From Candidatus Melainabacteria bacterium (GTDB lineage Bacteria > Cyanobacteriota > Vampirovibrionia > 2-02-FULL-35-15), in assembly GCA_023250195.1 (NCBI GenBank), contig JAHFBF010000003.1, positions 62,001 through 126,000 of the forward strand: DNA of 64,000 nt, given 5' to 3'. Within the stretch, counting starts at the first letter, position 1. Each line of letters opens with the position of its first letter. This document shows positions 47,288-57,348 of this stretch, piece after piece. The translations under genes were made by a program, and so were the position numbers. A model generated the notes under the pieces. It saw only the letters and a program-made list of their open reading frames with translations. It searched no databases and had not been told where the DNA came from.

Positions 47288-49237
47288 ATGGACGAAAATA
47301 TTACCTCAGTTTTGTCAGAAAAGAGGACTTTTAGTCCATCAAATGATTTTGTAAAACAGGCAAATCTAAATAAGGCAGAATATGAAAGGCTTATATTAAA
47401 AGCAAAAACTGATTTTGAAGGATTTTGGACAGAACTAGCTGAAAAAAACATTTTCTGGTTTAAAAAATGGGAAAAAGTTTTAGAGTGGAATGAACCGTTT
47501 AGCAAATGGTTTATTGGTGGGAAAACAAACATTTCATATAATTGTTTAGACAGGCATTTGGAGAAAAAGTCTGATAAAAAAGCATTGATTTGGATCGGTG
47601 AGAATGGTGAAAAAAGAGAAATAACATATAAAGAACTTTTTAATGAAGTGTGCAGGTTTAGTAATGCCCTTTTAAAGCTTGGAGTAAAAGAATCAGATTG
47701 TGTTGTTATTTATATGCCGCTTATTCCGGAAGCGGTTATATCGATGCTTGCATGTACAAGAATTGGTGCAGTGCATAGTGTTGTCTTTGGTGGCTTTAGT
47801 AAAGAAGCTCTTGCAGATAGAATTAATGATTCAAAAGCAAAAGTAGTAATTACTGCAGATGGTGGTTATCGTCGTGGACAGGTTGTTCCTTTGAAATTAA
47901 ACGTAGATGAAGCATTACAAAGATGTTCAAGTGTAGAAAAAGTAATTATAGTGCAGCGAACAAAAAATAAAATTGAAATCAAGCCTGAACGGGATCTCTG
48001 GTACCATGAATTAACTGCTGACTCATCGTTGGAAAATAAAGCAAAAGAACTTGATTCTGAACATCCTTTATTTATTCTTTATACATCAGGTACGACAGGT
48101 AAACCAAAAGGGATTTTACATACTACAGCAGGATATTTACTTTGGACTACTGTTACTACAAAGTGGGTTTTTGACATAAAAGATAGCGATGTCTATTGGT
48201 GTACGGCAGATATTGGCTGGGTAACAGGGCATAGTTATGTTGTTTATGGTCCATTGAGTTCTGGAGCAACCAGTCTTATTTATGAAGGTGCACCAAATTA
48301 TCCTGACTGGGGAAGGTTCTGGGAAATCATTCAGGAGAATAAGATAAATATTTTTTATACAGCTCCAACAGCAATACGTGCCTTTATGAAAGCAGGAGTT
48401 GAATGGATTAAAAAATATGATCTTTCAAGCTTGAGATTGCTTGGATCAGTTGGTGAACCAATTAATCCTGAAGCATGGATGTGGTATCACGAAAATATTG
48501 GTAGAAAAAAATGTCCTATTGTTGATACATGGTGGCAGACAGAAACAGGTGGCATTTTAATTTCTCCACTTCCTGGTATTACAGTTACCAAGCCTGGTTC
48601 AGCGACTTTTCCTTTGCCTGGGATTTTTGCGGAAGTAGTTAATCAGGATGGAAACCCTGTTCCACCTGAGCAAGGCGGCTTCCTTGTTATAAAAAAACCA
48701 TGGACTTCAATGCTAAGAACAGTTTATGGTGATGATGAGCGATACAGGCAAACTTATTGGAAAAGAATAAAAGGGGCATATTTTGCTGGAGATGGTGCAA
48801 AAAAAGATAGTGATGGATACTTTTGTTTGCTTGGTCGTGTTGATGATGTAATTAAAGTTTCAGGGCATCTTTTAAGTACAATGGAAGTTGAATCTTCTCT
48901 TGTAAGTCATCCTTTTGTAGCAGAAGCTGCTGTAGTGGGATATCCACACGATATTAAAGGTGAAGCTCTTTGTGCGTTTGTAGTATTGAAAACTGTAGAA
49001 GCTTTGCATGCAGCTCCTCTACTTGCTGAAGAATTAAAAAATCATGTGGCGAAAGAAATCGGACCAATAGCAAAACCTGATCAAATAAGGTTTACAGAAA
49101 GTCTACCAAAAACACGTTCCGGGAAAATAATGCGCAGACTTTTACGTGATATTGCAAGTGGTAAGCAAACTACAGGAGATACCACGACTTTAGAAGATAT
49201 TTCAGTAATTGAAAAATTGAGAGAAAATGAATTATAG
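47288..49237 (+). CDS. acsA: Acetyl-CoA synthetase
   Basis: [68 protein letters not shown]. Confidence 0.97.
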   Translation: MDENITSVLSEKRTFSPSNDFVKQANLNKAEYERLILKAKTDFEGFWTELAEKNIFWFKKWEKVLEWNEPFSKWFIGGKTNISYNCLDRHLEKKSDKKALIWIGENGEKREITYKELFNEVCRFSNALLKLGVKESDCVVIYMPLIPEAVISMLACTRIGAVHSVVFGGFSKEALADRINDSKAKVVITADGGYRRGQVVPLKLNVDEALQRCSSVEKVIIVQRTKNKIEIKPERDLWYHELTADSSLENKAKELDSEHPLFILYTSGTTGKPKGILHTTAGYLLWTTVTTKWVFDIKDSDVYWCTADIGWVTGHSYVVYGPLSSGATSLIYEGAPNYPDWGRFWEIIQENKINIFYTAPTAIRAFMKAGVEWIKKYDLSSLRLLGSVGEPINPEAWMWYHENIGRKKCPIVDTWWQTETGGILISPLPGITVTKPGSATFPLPGIFAEVVNQDGNPVPPEQGGFLVIKKPWTSMLRTVYGDDERYRQTYWKRIKGAYFAGDGAKKDSDGYFCLLGRVDDVIKVSGHLLSTMEVESSLVSHPFVAEAAVVGYPHDIKGEALCAFVVLKTVEALHAAPLLAEELKNHVAKEIGPIAKPDQIRFTESLPKTRSGKIMRRLLRDIASGKQTTGDTTTLEDISVIEKLRENEL

Positions 49238-49238
49238 G

Positions 49239-50528
49239 TTAATGATTTTTTCTGAGACAAACAATTCTATCTATCTGCAATCCCTGGTTCGCAGTCAAGA
49301 ATGATGAGTTGTATCTCTTTGTCGGCGGGATGTCATCATTAATTATGAGGTCTACTTCAAATCCAACTTTTTTTGCTTGAGTTGATATTACATCGCTGGT
49401 TCTAATTATAATTTTTTCATCACCGGATTTTTTAGTTACATCACCTACTACTACAAATGCTCTCTTTCCTGGTTTAAGGACACGGTAAGCTTCTCTTAAA
49501 AATAAATACATAGCATGTGAGTATTTTTCATAGCTTGCTGTCTGGGTTGTTTGTTTCCTTACTTCTTTAAAATCAAATCCTAGAAGCCATTCACGCAGCC
49601 AGTTATCCCATGCATAACTTTGAGCAGTGAAATATGGTGGTGAAGTTACAATCAAATCAAATTTTTCTTCCCAGCTTTTTGGCAGTTCCTGTGCTTTTCC
49701 AAGAGATGCTTTTCCTGAAACACCTGCTATGCCGGCACTTTGCAGATAAAATGACTTTTCAATCATGGATTGTATAACATTTCGGTCTGGCTTTTTTAAG
49801 TTGTGTTTTTTAGCATAGTTTTTCGTATAATTTGGTGCCATTGAAAATGAGTGTGAGCAGGGAAGGCTTAAGCTGTAGCTTGAAGAGCCATGAAGTATGC
49901 CGATTAATATTCCAAGCCAGTACTGTGCAAATTGCTCTTTTTTTGTTTTAGTTTGATGAGAAATCTGACCAGTTTCATAATTAAGGTTAGTTGCATCAAA
50001 ATTAAAGTCTTCCAATAGCCTTTCCCTTATAACTAAAATTTGAGCCAGTGTTTTTGTAGAGAAGAAAATTCTTACATCTGGATTTATATCTTTAATATTT
50101 GTTTTAGATATACCAAATCTTATTGATTTTAAATATTCAACAGCTTCTTCATGTTTTACGATGTTAACTTTTGCACCAGTTAAAACATATGCTTCAGGAG
50201 TTACATCTACTCCAAATCCAATACGGTTCAGTAAACATGCCTGGTATGGAGCAGTCCCTTTTCCTGAATAAGGATCTAAAACAAGATCCCCGACTTTTGA
50301 AAAATTGCTTATGAAATAATCTGCTAAAGCCGGTGGGAAAGAACCGGATCTGGAAGCCATACTGTGCATTGGATGCCCGTAGAGACGCCCTGCCAGCGCG
50401 TCTCTACGCCAGGTGTTGTTTAGCTGAAAGCTGCTTGTATAAGGGGATGTAGAACCTTCAAATCTGTCATATGAAAGATTTTCTGTAGTTATTATTTTTT
50501 CCAAATCGTTTAATTTTGTTTTTAACAT
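49239..50528 (-). CDS. Site-specific DNA methyltransferase
   Basis: LVLDPYSGKGTAPYQACLLNRIGFGVDV; LIVTSPPYFTAQSYAWDNWL. Confidence 0.9.
   Translation of the reverse strand: MLKTKLNDLEKIITTENLSYDRFEGSTSPYTSSFQLNNTWRRDALAGRLYGHPMHSMASRSGSFPPALADYFISNFSKVGDLVLDPYSGKGTAPYQACLLNRIGFGVDVTPEAYVLTGAKVNIVKHEEAVEYLKSIRFGISKTNIKDINPDVRIFFSTKTLAQILVIRERLLEDFNFDATNLNYETGQISHQTKTKKEQFAQYWLGILIGILHGSSSYSLSLPCSHSFSMAPNYTKNYAKKHNLKKPDRNVIQSMIEKSFYLQSAGIAGVSGKASLGKAQELPKSWEEKFDLIVTSPPYFTAQSYAWDNWLREWLLGFDFKEVRKQTTQTASYEKYSHAMYLFLREAYRVLKPGKRAFVVVGDVTKKSGDEKIIIRTSDVISTQAKKVGFEVDLIINDDIPPTKRYNSSFLTANQGLQIDRIVCLRKNH
50379..50407. repeat. GTAGAGACGC...GCGTCTCTAC palindrome in DNA methyltransferase
   Basis: Encodes RRDALAGRLYG. 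Confidence 0.85.
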
Positions 50529-51170
50529 TGTTGTTTTTTATAACGCGACATAATTTGCGTTAGCAATTATGTCGCTATTTTGTGACAGGTCATGAATGAC
50601 GTTCGGATTTGTATTGGACAAATTCTCACTTGCAAAATCCTGTTTGGACTGAGCGCCAAGAGGCGTTCCTAGAATGTCGAAAAAATAAATTTGTGGTTCC
50701 TTTTGGACTTCTCTTTCTGTGTGAATTATCAGAAAGCATCAGTGATAACATTCAAAAAAATTTTTGATAATAAATTTGTTCCAATGAAGTTCCTGCAGAA
50801 ATAAAAACATTTTTTGGAAACAAATATTCTGCACTTGATTTTTAAAATTGTTTTTTCATAGAATTGACCTATCGTTTTTGAAAGACAAAAATATAGAGCT
50901 GAAGTTTTTACAATAGGGGAGTTTTGTCTATTTGTAGATTGGTTTAAAAAAATCTAAAGAAGAACATAAGAAAAAAGCTGGATAGACATATTCGCTCCAT
51001 TTTTTCAATGTGCTTATAGATATATCTAATTGAGAATAGATTTCAGTGAATTTTGTTTTATAAAGATAGAAGCTTGAAATGCTTGATTTTTTGTTTTTTT
51101 TAATACAATTATCTTGGTCTAATTAGTTAAGCTAAGAACGAAAAACTTTAAGGAGCTTTTTAAATTAAAA

Positions 51171-52553
51171 ATGTTTTTTTCTGATGAAGAAAATTCTGCC
51201 AGTAGAAATTTTATTATTACAGCAGTTATATGGTTAGTAGTTGGAATGACACTAGGTTTAACCGGTGCGTTGGAATTTACTGCTCCTGATATGAGTACGG
51301 GAATCGCTCAGTTAACCTTCTCCAGAATAAGACCTGCACATGTCAACACTGTTGCTTTTGGCTGGTTATCAATGGCAAATATTGGAATTGTTCTTTATAT
51401 AATTCCTACTCTGACCAGATCAAAACTTTTCAGTAATAAACTTGCAAACTTTGTTTGTCTTCTCTGGAATCTTGCAATTCTATTTGGTGGATTGTGTCTG
51501 GTAAACGGTTATACGGAAGGTCGAGAATATGCCGAATACCCGGTTCCTATTGATGTAGTAGTAATTATTGGATTACTTACGCTTTCATTTGTCGTTTATA
51601 TGACGGCTATAACAAGGACAGTAAAAAAACTATATGTAAGTCTTTGGTATATGCTCGGGGCATTTTTCTGGATGCCTATTGTTTATTTTATTGGAAACAG
51701 GACTTTTATAAGATTAGACGGATTAAATGATGGGATCGTAAACTGGTTTTATGGACATAATATTTTAGGAATGTGGTTTACCACGCTTGGTGTTGGGATT
51801 GCATATTATATGATTCCAAAATTAAGTGGTCGTCCACTATGGAGTCATAGCTTATCTATGCTTGGTTTCTGGACAATTGCATTTTTCTATGCACCTACAG
51901 GGACACATCACATTCTTCAGTCGCCTGTTCCTGAATGGTTAAAAGCGCTTGCAGTAGTATTTAGTGTTGCACTTGTTATTCCTGTTATTACGGTGCTTAC
52001 AAACTTTTGCATGACAATGAAAGGAAACTGGTGGCAGCTTGCAAATAATTTACCTCTGCGTTTTGTTTTAACAGGAGCTTTCTTTTATTTTACTACCTGT
52101 ATCCAAGGTCCTTTTCAGGCGACCAGGTCTATTAACTGGTACCTTCACTTTACACAGTGGGTTGTAGGACATGCTCATGTAGCGCTTCTTGGTACATTTA
52201 CATTTTTTGATTTTGGAGCTATCTATTATATCTTGCCTAGAATTTTAAAGAGACAAATTTATAGTGTTGCTTTAGCAAGGGCACATTACTGGTTTACACT
52301 AATTGGGTTTTTAATCTTTTTTGCGGCAATGACAATTGGTGGATTGGTTCAGTCAGCAGGATGGCACTTAGGAATTCCAGTCAGCCAGTGGGGACTTGAA
52401 ATGCCTCCATACTGGGTATTCCGTGCAATTGGTGGAAGCCTGATGTGGTTTGGAAATATTTTATTCCTTATTAATGTAATCCAAACTGCAAGAGGTGTTA
52501 AGCCGCTTAATCCTCCAGATATAGAACCTGCAATGTCACCGGCAAAGGGATAG
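51171..52553 (+). CDS. ccoN: Cbb3-type cytochrome c oxidase subunit I
   Basis: RIRPAHVNTVAFGWLSMANIG; WFYGHNILGMWFTTLGVGIAYYMIPK; FTQWVVGHAHVALLGTFTFF. Confidence 0.96.
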   Translation: MFFSDEENSASRNFIITAVIWLVVGMTLGLTGALEFTAPDMSTGIAQLTFSRIRPAHVNTVAFGWLSMANIGIVLYIIPTLTRSKLFSNKLANFVCLLWNLAILFGGLCLVNGYTEGREYAEYPVPIDVVVIIGLLTLSFVVYMTAITRTVKKLYVSLWYMLGAFFWMPIVYFIGNRTFIRLDGLNDGIVNWFYGHNILGMWFTTLGVGIAYYMIPKLSGRPLWSHSLSMLGFWTIAFFYAPTGTHHILQSPVPEWLKALAVVFSVALVIPVITVLTNFCMTMKGNWWQLANNLPLRFVLTGAFFYFTTCIQGPFQATRSINWYLHFTQWVVGHAHVALLGTFTFFDFGAIYYILPRILKRQIYSVALARAHYWFTLIGFLIFFAAMTIGGLVQSAGWHLGIPVSQWGLEMPPYWVFRAIGGSLMWFGNILFLINVIQTARGVKPLNPPDIEPAMSPAKG

Positions 52554-52558
52554 GGTAA

Positions 52559-53524
52559 ATGAATTCAAACAACAAAAATTATATTCTTCCCGCAATAGTA
52601 ATTTTGTTTTCATTTAGCATGATTATGTTTTCTACAGTACTTTTGCCAAATATGATTTTTAAACCAAAGCCTTCTGAATTTGCAGTAAAGTATACTCCTC
52701 TTGAAGCGCGCGGAAGAAAAATTTATATGAAAGAAGGCTGTGTTTATTGCCATAGTCAGTTTGTAAGACCTCAGGATAGAGACTTTGGACCACTTGTTAT
52801 GGCTGGTGATTATGTATATGAAACACCAAATTTATTAGGAACGATTAGAACTGGTCCTGATCTTTCAAATGAAGGGGGTAAGCATCCTGATGCATGGCAC
52901 CTTGCACACTTTAAAAATCCAAGAACAGTAACTCCTGGTTCAGTAATGCCTCCATTTGTTTACTTAAAAGATGATGAAATGAAAGCTCTTATTGCTTATG
53001 TCCAATCAATAGGCAAAAAGAGACTTGTAAAATATCAGAGAATCTATCATCCTGATGAACTTGACAAAGTTCTGGAAAAAAGAAAAGTTAATGTAGATAG
53101 CTCTGCTGCTGCAAATGCTGGAAGAGGAATTTTCCAGCAGAACTGTGCTACATGCCATGGTACTCATGGGCTTGGAAATGGTCCAAATGCAATTGCTATT
53201 GGTAAAAAACCGGCAAACTTTTCAAGACCATTTTATAAAGATTATGATGATGTAACCTGGTTCTGGAGAGTCTCAGAAGGTGTTCCCGGAACAAGAATGC
53301 CTCAGTGGGAAAGACTTCTAACTGCAGAGCAGAGATGGTATCTTGTCGCATTTTTAAAGACCATTCCAAGAGAAAATGAAGTTTATCCAAAAGCATATGA
53401 AAATCTTAATGCTGAAAAATGGGTTGAGCAAAATATAATTTCCGAGAAAGAGTTGAATTCTCAAAAACCGGCAATGATTATTGAAACGAAGGGTCCGCCA
53501 CCGGCAGCAGGAGGGGGACATTAA
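52559..53524 (+). CDS. Cbb3 oxidase CcoO fused to a second cytochrome c domain
   Basis: EGCVYCHSQFVRPQDRDFGPLVMAGDYVYETPNLLGTIRTGPDLSNEG (CcoO) plus C-terminal QQNCATCHGTHGLGNGPNA...TRMPQWE. Confidence 0.93.
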   Translation: MNSNNKNYILPAIVILFSFSMIMFSTVLLPNMIFKPKPSEFAVKYTPLEARGRKIYMKEGCVYCHSQFVRPQDRDFGPLVMAGDYVYETPNLLGTIRTGPDLSNEGGKHPDAWHLAHFKNPRTVTPGSVMPPFVYLKDDEMKALIAYVQSIGKKRLVKYQRIYHPDELDKVLEKRKVNVDSSAAANAGRGIFQQNCATCHGTHGLGNGPNAIAIGKKPANFSRPFYKDYDDVTWFWRVSEGVPGTRMPQWERLLTAEQRWYLVAFLKTIPRENEVYPKAYENLNAEKWVEQNIISEKELNSQKPAMIIETKGPPPAAGGGH

Positions 53525-53730
53525 TGAATATAACAGCACAAGAAGTAATTCATGACTTAATAGCAAGACCAGGACTGGGGATGTTTGCATGGTTATGCTT
53601 TATATTTTTTATAGTAGCTTTTGCTATTTTTATCTGGGCTTTAAAGTCGGGGCAAATGACTGATGTTGAACAGGCGAAATTTGATATGTTAGAAGATAAT
53701 CCAAAGAAGGAGATTCATAACAATGGCTGA
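53524..53730 (+). CDS. Small membrane subunit, CcoQ-like position
   Basis: Single TM MFAWLCFIFFIVAFAIFIWALKSGQM. Confidence 0.65.
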   Translation: MNITAQEVIHDLIARPGLGMFAWLCFIFFIVAFAIFIWALKSGQMTDVEQAKFDMLEDNPKKEIHNNG

Positions 53731-53893
53731 AGAAATAAAACATGAATATGAACCTCTTTGTCAGGTTCCTCAGGTTACAAAGCCTGAAGAATATAGAATG
53801 GGTGAGCATAAGCCCCCTATATTTTTAGTTGTATTATTCTTCCTTGTTTTTGTATGGGCAATGATTTCATGGATTCCATTTTTTGGGTACTGA
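53723..53893 (+). CDS. Small membrane protein in cbb3 operon (56 aa)
   Basis: MAEEIKHEYEPLCQVPQVTKPEEYRMGEHKPPIFLVVLFFLVFVWAMISWIPFFGY; absent from ORF track. Confidence 0.75.
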   Translation: MAEEIKHEYEPLCQVPQVTKPEEYRMGEHKPPIFLVVLFFLVFVWAMISWIPFFGY

Positions 53894-53897
53894 GGAT

Positions 53898-53923
53898 GTA
53901 AGGGTAGACCTATGTGTCTGCCC
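53898..53923. repeat. GTAAGGGTAGACCTATGTGTCTGCCC palindrome
   Basis: Same family as 24807-24862. Confidence 0.75.
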
Positions 53924-53945
53924 GAATTAAGGATGACAGAGCAAG

Positions 53946-54749
53946 ATGGGGCGTAAAAAACAAATAACAGGAATATTAAAGACAGTCACACTAGTAATGT
54001 CCATTGTAATAGTGGGGATTTTAATTACTGCCTGCCAATCAAATTTGAATATAAATAAAGTAGCACTACCATCTAATCAAAAACCATTAATCAGTCAAAA
54101 AGGTACTCAGGAAGATTTTGCATACCCTACAAAAGATCCATCGATAGTAGAGGGCAAAAAATTATTTGGTCAGAATTGTGCTTCATGTCATAGTTTTGGG
54201 AATCAGGGTGGAAAGAATGTATTCACTCTTAAATACATAAATAGTGTTACTCCTTCTCACTTATTTAAAACGATTACAAGCAGTGATAAACATGAATCAT
54301 TTAAAGATAAACTAAACAGGCAGGAAAGATGGGAGCTGGTTATGTACCTGCGCTCTGAACTGTTTGGTTTGCCAAAAGATTTTGAAGATGTAAAAATAAA
54401 ATTTGGAAGTAATTGTGCTGTATGTCATGGTACAAGAGGTTTTGCAGATGGACCTATTCATTACTATTTAAATCCTCCTCCTGCAAACTTCAATGAGTTT
54501 GACAGACTTTATGAAAAAACCGATGCAAAGATCTTTGATGAAATCTCAAATGGGATTCCCTGGACAGCAATGCCTCCATGGGCAAACAGAGTTGATAAAG
54601 ATAAGCATTTTACATTTGATGATAAGTTCAGATGGGAGCTTGTTAAGTATGTAAGGAGCTTTGGTTATTCTACTGAAAAAGATGCTTTGCTTGAGCTTTT
54701 AAAGCCTGATAAAAAGGTTCAGTCAGAAAAAGTTGAAGAGGATAAATAA
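53946..54749 (+). CDS. Diheme cytochrome c lipoprotein
   Basis: Two CxxCH (CASCH, CAVCH); lipobox-like LITAC. Confidence 0.9.
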   Translation: MGRKKQITGILKTVTLVMSIVIVGILITACQSNLNINKVALPSNQKPLISQKGTQEDFAYPTKDPSIVEGKKLFGQNCASCHSFGNQGGKNVFTLKYINSVTPSHLFKTITSSDKHESFKDKLNRQERWELVMYLRSELFGLPKDFEDVKIKFGSNCAVCHGTRGFADGPIHYYLNPPPANFNEFDRLYEKTDAKIFDEISNGIPWTAMPPWANRVDKDKHFTFDDKFRWELVKYVRSFGYSTEKDALLELLKPDKKVQSEKVEEDK

Positions 54750-54751
54750 AA

Positions 54752-55318
54752 ATGGATTTTGAAACAACAAGGCGAAATTTATTAAAAGGAATATTAGCAA
54801 TTCCTGTTTTAGGAACATTAGCTGCTGCTGTATCTCCTTTTATGAGGTTTTTAAAACCTACCATTAAACCTCTGAATTATATGCAGGGACCGGATTTGCC
54901 AAAGTCTTTAAAGCCAGTAATGTTTGATCTCTCTTTATTTACAAAACCATTTGATGTTCAGTCATTTAATTTTACACAGGTAAATAAAGAATATACTGCG
55001 CTTGGTACACAGATGAGAGACATACCGGGATATGCTGTAAAACTTCCAAGTGGAGAATTTGCAGTTTACAGTAGAATCTGTCCTCATCTTGGCTGTGTTT
55101 TTAACTTTGTTCCAAATCCTGATGATGTGGCAAAAGGTTATAACTTTAGACCAGATGGACCAGTGTTTGCATGTCCATGCCATTTAAGTGTTTTTGATAT
55201 TCAAAAAGAAGGACAGGTTGTTTCAGGTCCTGCACCAAGGCCACCAAGAAAATTTGTTTATAAAATCGAAAACAATCAGTTAATTATTAGTGATCTTGAG
55301 AGTGGAGGGGTTGCATAA
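54752..55318 (+). CDS. Rieske [2Fe-2S] protein
   Basis: CPHLGCVFNF...FACPCHLSVFD; N-terminal anchor. Confidence 0.95.
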   Translation: MDFETTRRNLLKGILAIPVLGTLAAAVSPFMRFLKPTIKPLNYMQGPDLPKSLKPVMFDLSLFTKPFDVQSFNFTQVNKEYTALGTQMRDIPGYAVKLPSGEFAVYSRICPHLGCVFNFVPNPDDVAKGYNFRPDGPVFACPCHLSVFDIQKEGQVVSGPAPRPPRKFVYKIENNQLIISDLESGGVA

Positions 55319-55331
55319 TATGATGTTTGGT

Positions 55332-55420
55332 GTCATTGCGAGAAACGTTAGTGACGAAGCAATCTCCAAAGCGTTAGGGAGATTGCCGCGTCGGCACTTT
55401 GTGCCTCCTCGCAATGACGT
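55332..55420. repeat. GTCATTGCGAGA...CTCGCAATGAC palindromic repeat inside respiratory operon
   Basis: Between Rieske and cytochrome b genes. Confidence 0.9.
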
Positions 55421-55433
55421 GAATAGGTAATTT

Positions 55434-56774
55434 ATGATCGACAAATTAAAAGAAATTGGAAAACAGCAATTTGAAACCTCTAAAAAGTGGGTTTTGGACC
55501 ACATTAATAATATTGATATTTTTGATGAGCACTATGTAGATAAAGCAAAGACAAATCCCTGGTATACGCTGGGTTCACTGGTATGGTTATTCTGGATGAT
55601 AACAATTATTTCTGGTTGTGTTTTAATGGCAATTTATATTCCATCTATAAATGAAGCTTATGATTCAATTGTTAAAATACAGTTCCAAATTCCTTTTGGT
55701 GCAATAATCAGAGGTGTTCATAAGTATGGAGCAGATGCGGTTATTATCGCAGCCACGATTAGGCTTTATAGAATTTTTATTGCATGTGACTATAAACCAA
55801 ATAGGGAGTTTAATGTAGCAATTGCACTTCTTACTTTATTGCTTGGAATGTATTCAGGTTTGACCGGCTATCTTCTAATCTGGAATCAGCGAGCGTTCTG
55901 GGCTACAAAGGTTTTTGCAACCTTTCCTACTTATGTCGAAAGTTTTTATCTTCTTGGTCCTACACATGTTGGCATAAATACTTCACAAATTCTTTTAGGC
56001 GGAAGTTCAATTGGACAGGCTACAATGACAAGATTTTATTCTTTTCATACAGCATTTACCCTGATTCCATTGATTATTGTTGAACTGTACTTTTATAGAA
56101 ATGGACTTAAGAGATTTAATATTCCCTGGAAATTAGCTTTAATTCCCATTTTCATGGTATTTATTACTGCAATTGTTCTTCCTGCACAAATTGGTCACAG
56201 AGCAGATCCCAGCGTAACACCGCTGCCGATTTTATCCGACTGGTACTTCCTGGCACTTTATCAATTCTTGAAATATATGGAGCCTGTCTGGGCAACTGCT
56301 CTTACAGTGTTGATTCCAGCGACTGTAGTTGTTCTTCCATTCTTGGATCTTGGATCAGAAACAAGAATATTAAAAAGACCAATATTTTTAATGGTAACCA
56401 TAATGGGCTTTATTCAGTTCTTGGTTTTTTCAGGATTAATAATTATGAACATTGCAAATATTCACAGAGATCCACCTATTTGGAGAGCTGGAACCTGGAT
56501 ATTGATTGCCGTTGGAGTTGTATGGCAGTATATTAATCAAAAGACTGAAAGACCCGAAAAGCTGTTTGTAGCAATTGGTGACTTTATTGCATATGTAGTT
56601 TGTCCTCTTTTTGTTTTGTACTGGGTATTTCCCACACTCTTAAATGGCTGGATAACTTTAAAGCAACAGCTTGAGGGAGTGGGTATTTGTATGATTCCTG
56701 CGGTGATTGCTTATACATGGCATTTGCTTATTAGGAAAAAACTTGTAAAACCACAGGAAGCAGTGCTGGCATGA
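55434..56774 (+). CDS. Cytochrome b (bc1/b6f type)
   Basis: FGAIIRGVHKYGADAVIIAATIRLYRIF; GLTGYLLIWNQRAFWATKV; PILSDWYFLALYQFLK. Confidence 0.9.
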   Translation: MIDKLKEIGKQQFETSKKWVLDHINNIDIFDEHYVDKAKTNPWYTLGSLVWLFWMITIISGCVLMAIYIPSINEAYDSIVKIQFQIPFGAIIRGVHKYGADAVIIAATIRLYRIFIACDYKPNREFNVAIALLTLLLGMYSGLTGYLLIWNQRAFWATKVFATFPTYVESFYLLGPTHVGINTSQILLGGSSIGQATMTRFYSFHTAFTLIPLIIVELYFYRNGLKRFNIPWKLALIPIFMVFITAIVLPAQIGHRADPSVTPLPILSDWYFLALYQFLKYMEPVWATALTVLIPATVVVLPFLDLGSETRILKRPIFLMVTIMGFIQFLVFSGLIIMNIANIHRDPPIWRAGTWILIAVGVVWQYINQKTERPEKLFVAIGDFIAYVVCPLFVLYWVFPTLLNGWITLKQQLEGVGICMIPAVIAYTWHLLIRKKLVKPQEAVLA

Positions 56775-57130
56775 TGAAAAAAATGAAGATAACTAGAATT
56801 TTTACTTTTTGTTTGTCAGTTTATTTTCTGTCTGTTTTTTTTGAAGCCGGCAGATTGCTTGCTTATGAAAAAACATTTATTCACTTAGGAATTTCGCTCT
56901 TTTCAGGATTCATGTTTATTCTTTCTCTCTTAGTAATAGGCTATTGGGTGTACAGTGAAGAAAAAGAAAAAAATAATCTAAAGGTAAAATTTGGTTTATA
57001 TGAATGGTTCTACAATCTTCCGATTAACGTCATTGCGAGAAGCAAAGCGATGAAGCAATCTCATAACGTTAGTGGATTGCCGCGTCAGCACTTTGTGCCT
57101 CCTCGCAATGACAAAGAAGTGGTAGCATGA
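56771..57130 (+). CDS. Small membrane protein with repeat-derived C-terminus
   Basis: C-terminal NVIARSKAMKQSHNVSGLPRQHFVPPRNDK encoded by the palindromic repeat. Confidence 0.65.
   Translation: MMKKMKITRIFTFCLSVYFLSVFFEAGRLLAYEKTFIHLGISLFSGFMFILSLLVIGYWVYSEEKEKNNLKVKFGLYEWFYNLPINVIARSKAMKQSHNVSGLPRQHFVPPRNDKEVVA
57027..57112. repeat. GTCATTGCGAGA...CTCGCAATGAC repeat, coding
   Basis: In frame within 56771-57130. Confidence 0.9.
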
Positions 57131-57345
57131 AAGCACTCATCCAATTATTAATAGCTGGTTTATGTGCTCTTGGCACAATGGTGATTTTATTTCTTTTAGC
57201 AACCAGTGAGTTAAGCTACAGAGATATAACATTTGCAAAGTATTTTGGAATGCTTGGAGTTCTTGCAGCAATAGCGTTTGTTGTTTTGACAAATAATGAT
57301 GATAACGAAGAGACTAATCCAGGAAAGGAGAAGTTGAAAAAATAA
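57127..57345 (+). CDS. Small membrane protein
   Basis: Two TM segments; ATGA overlap with upstream gene. Confidence 0.6.
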   Translation: MKALIQLLIAGLCALGTMVILFLLATSELSYRDITFAKYFGMLGVLAAIAFVVLTNNDDNEETNPGKEKLKK

Positions 57346-57348
57346 AAT

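Noticed and set aside
50530-51170. Long intergenic region upstream of ccoN as a possible ncRNA
   Set aside because: No recognisable conserved RNA or ORF; only loose inverted repeats.
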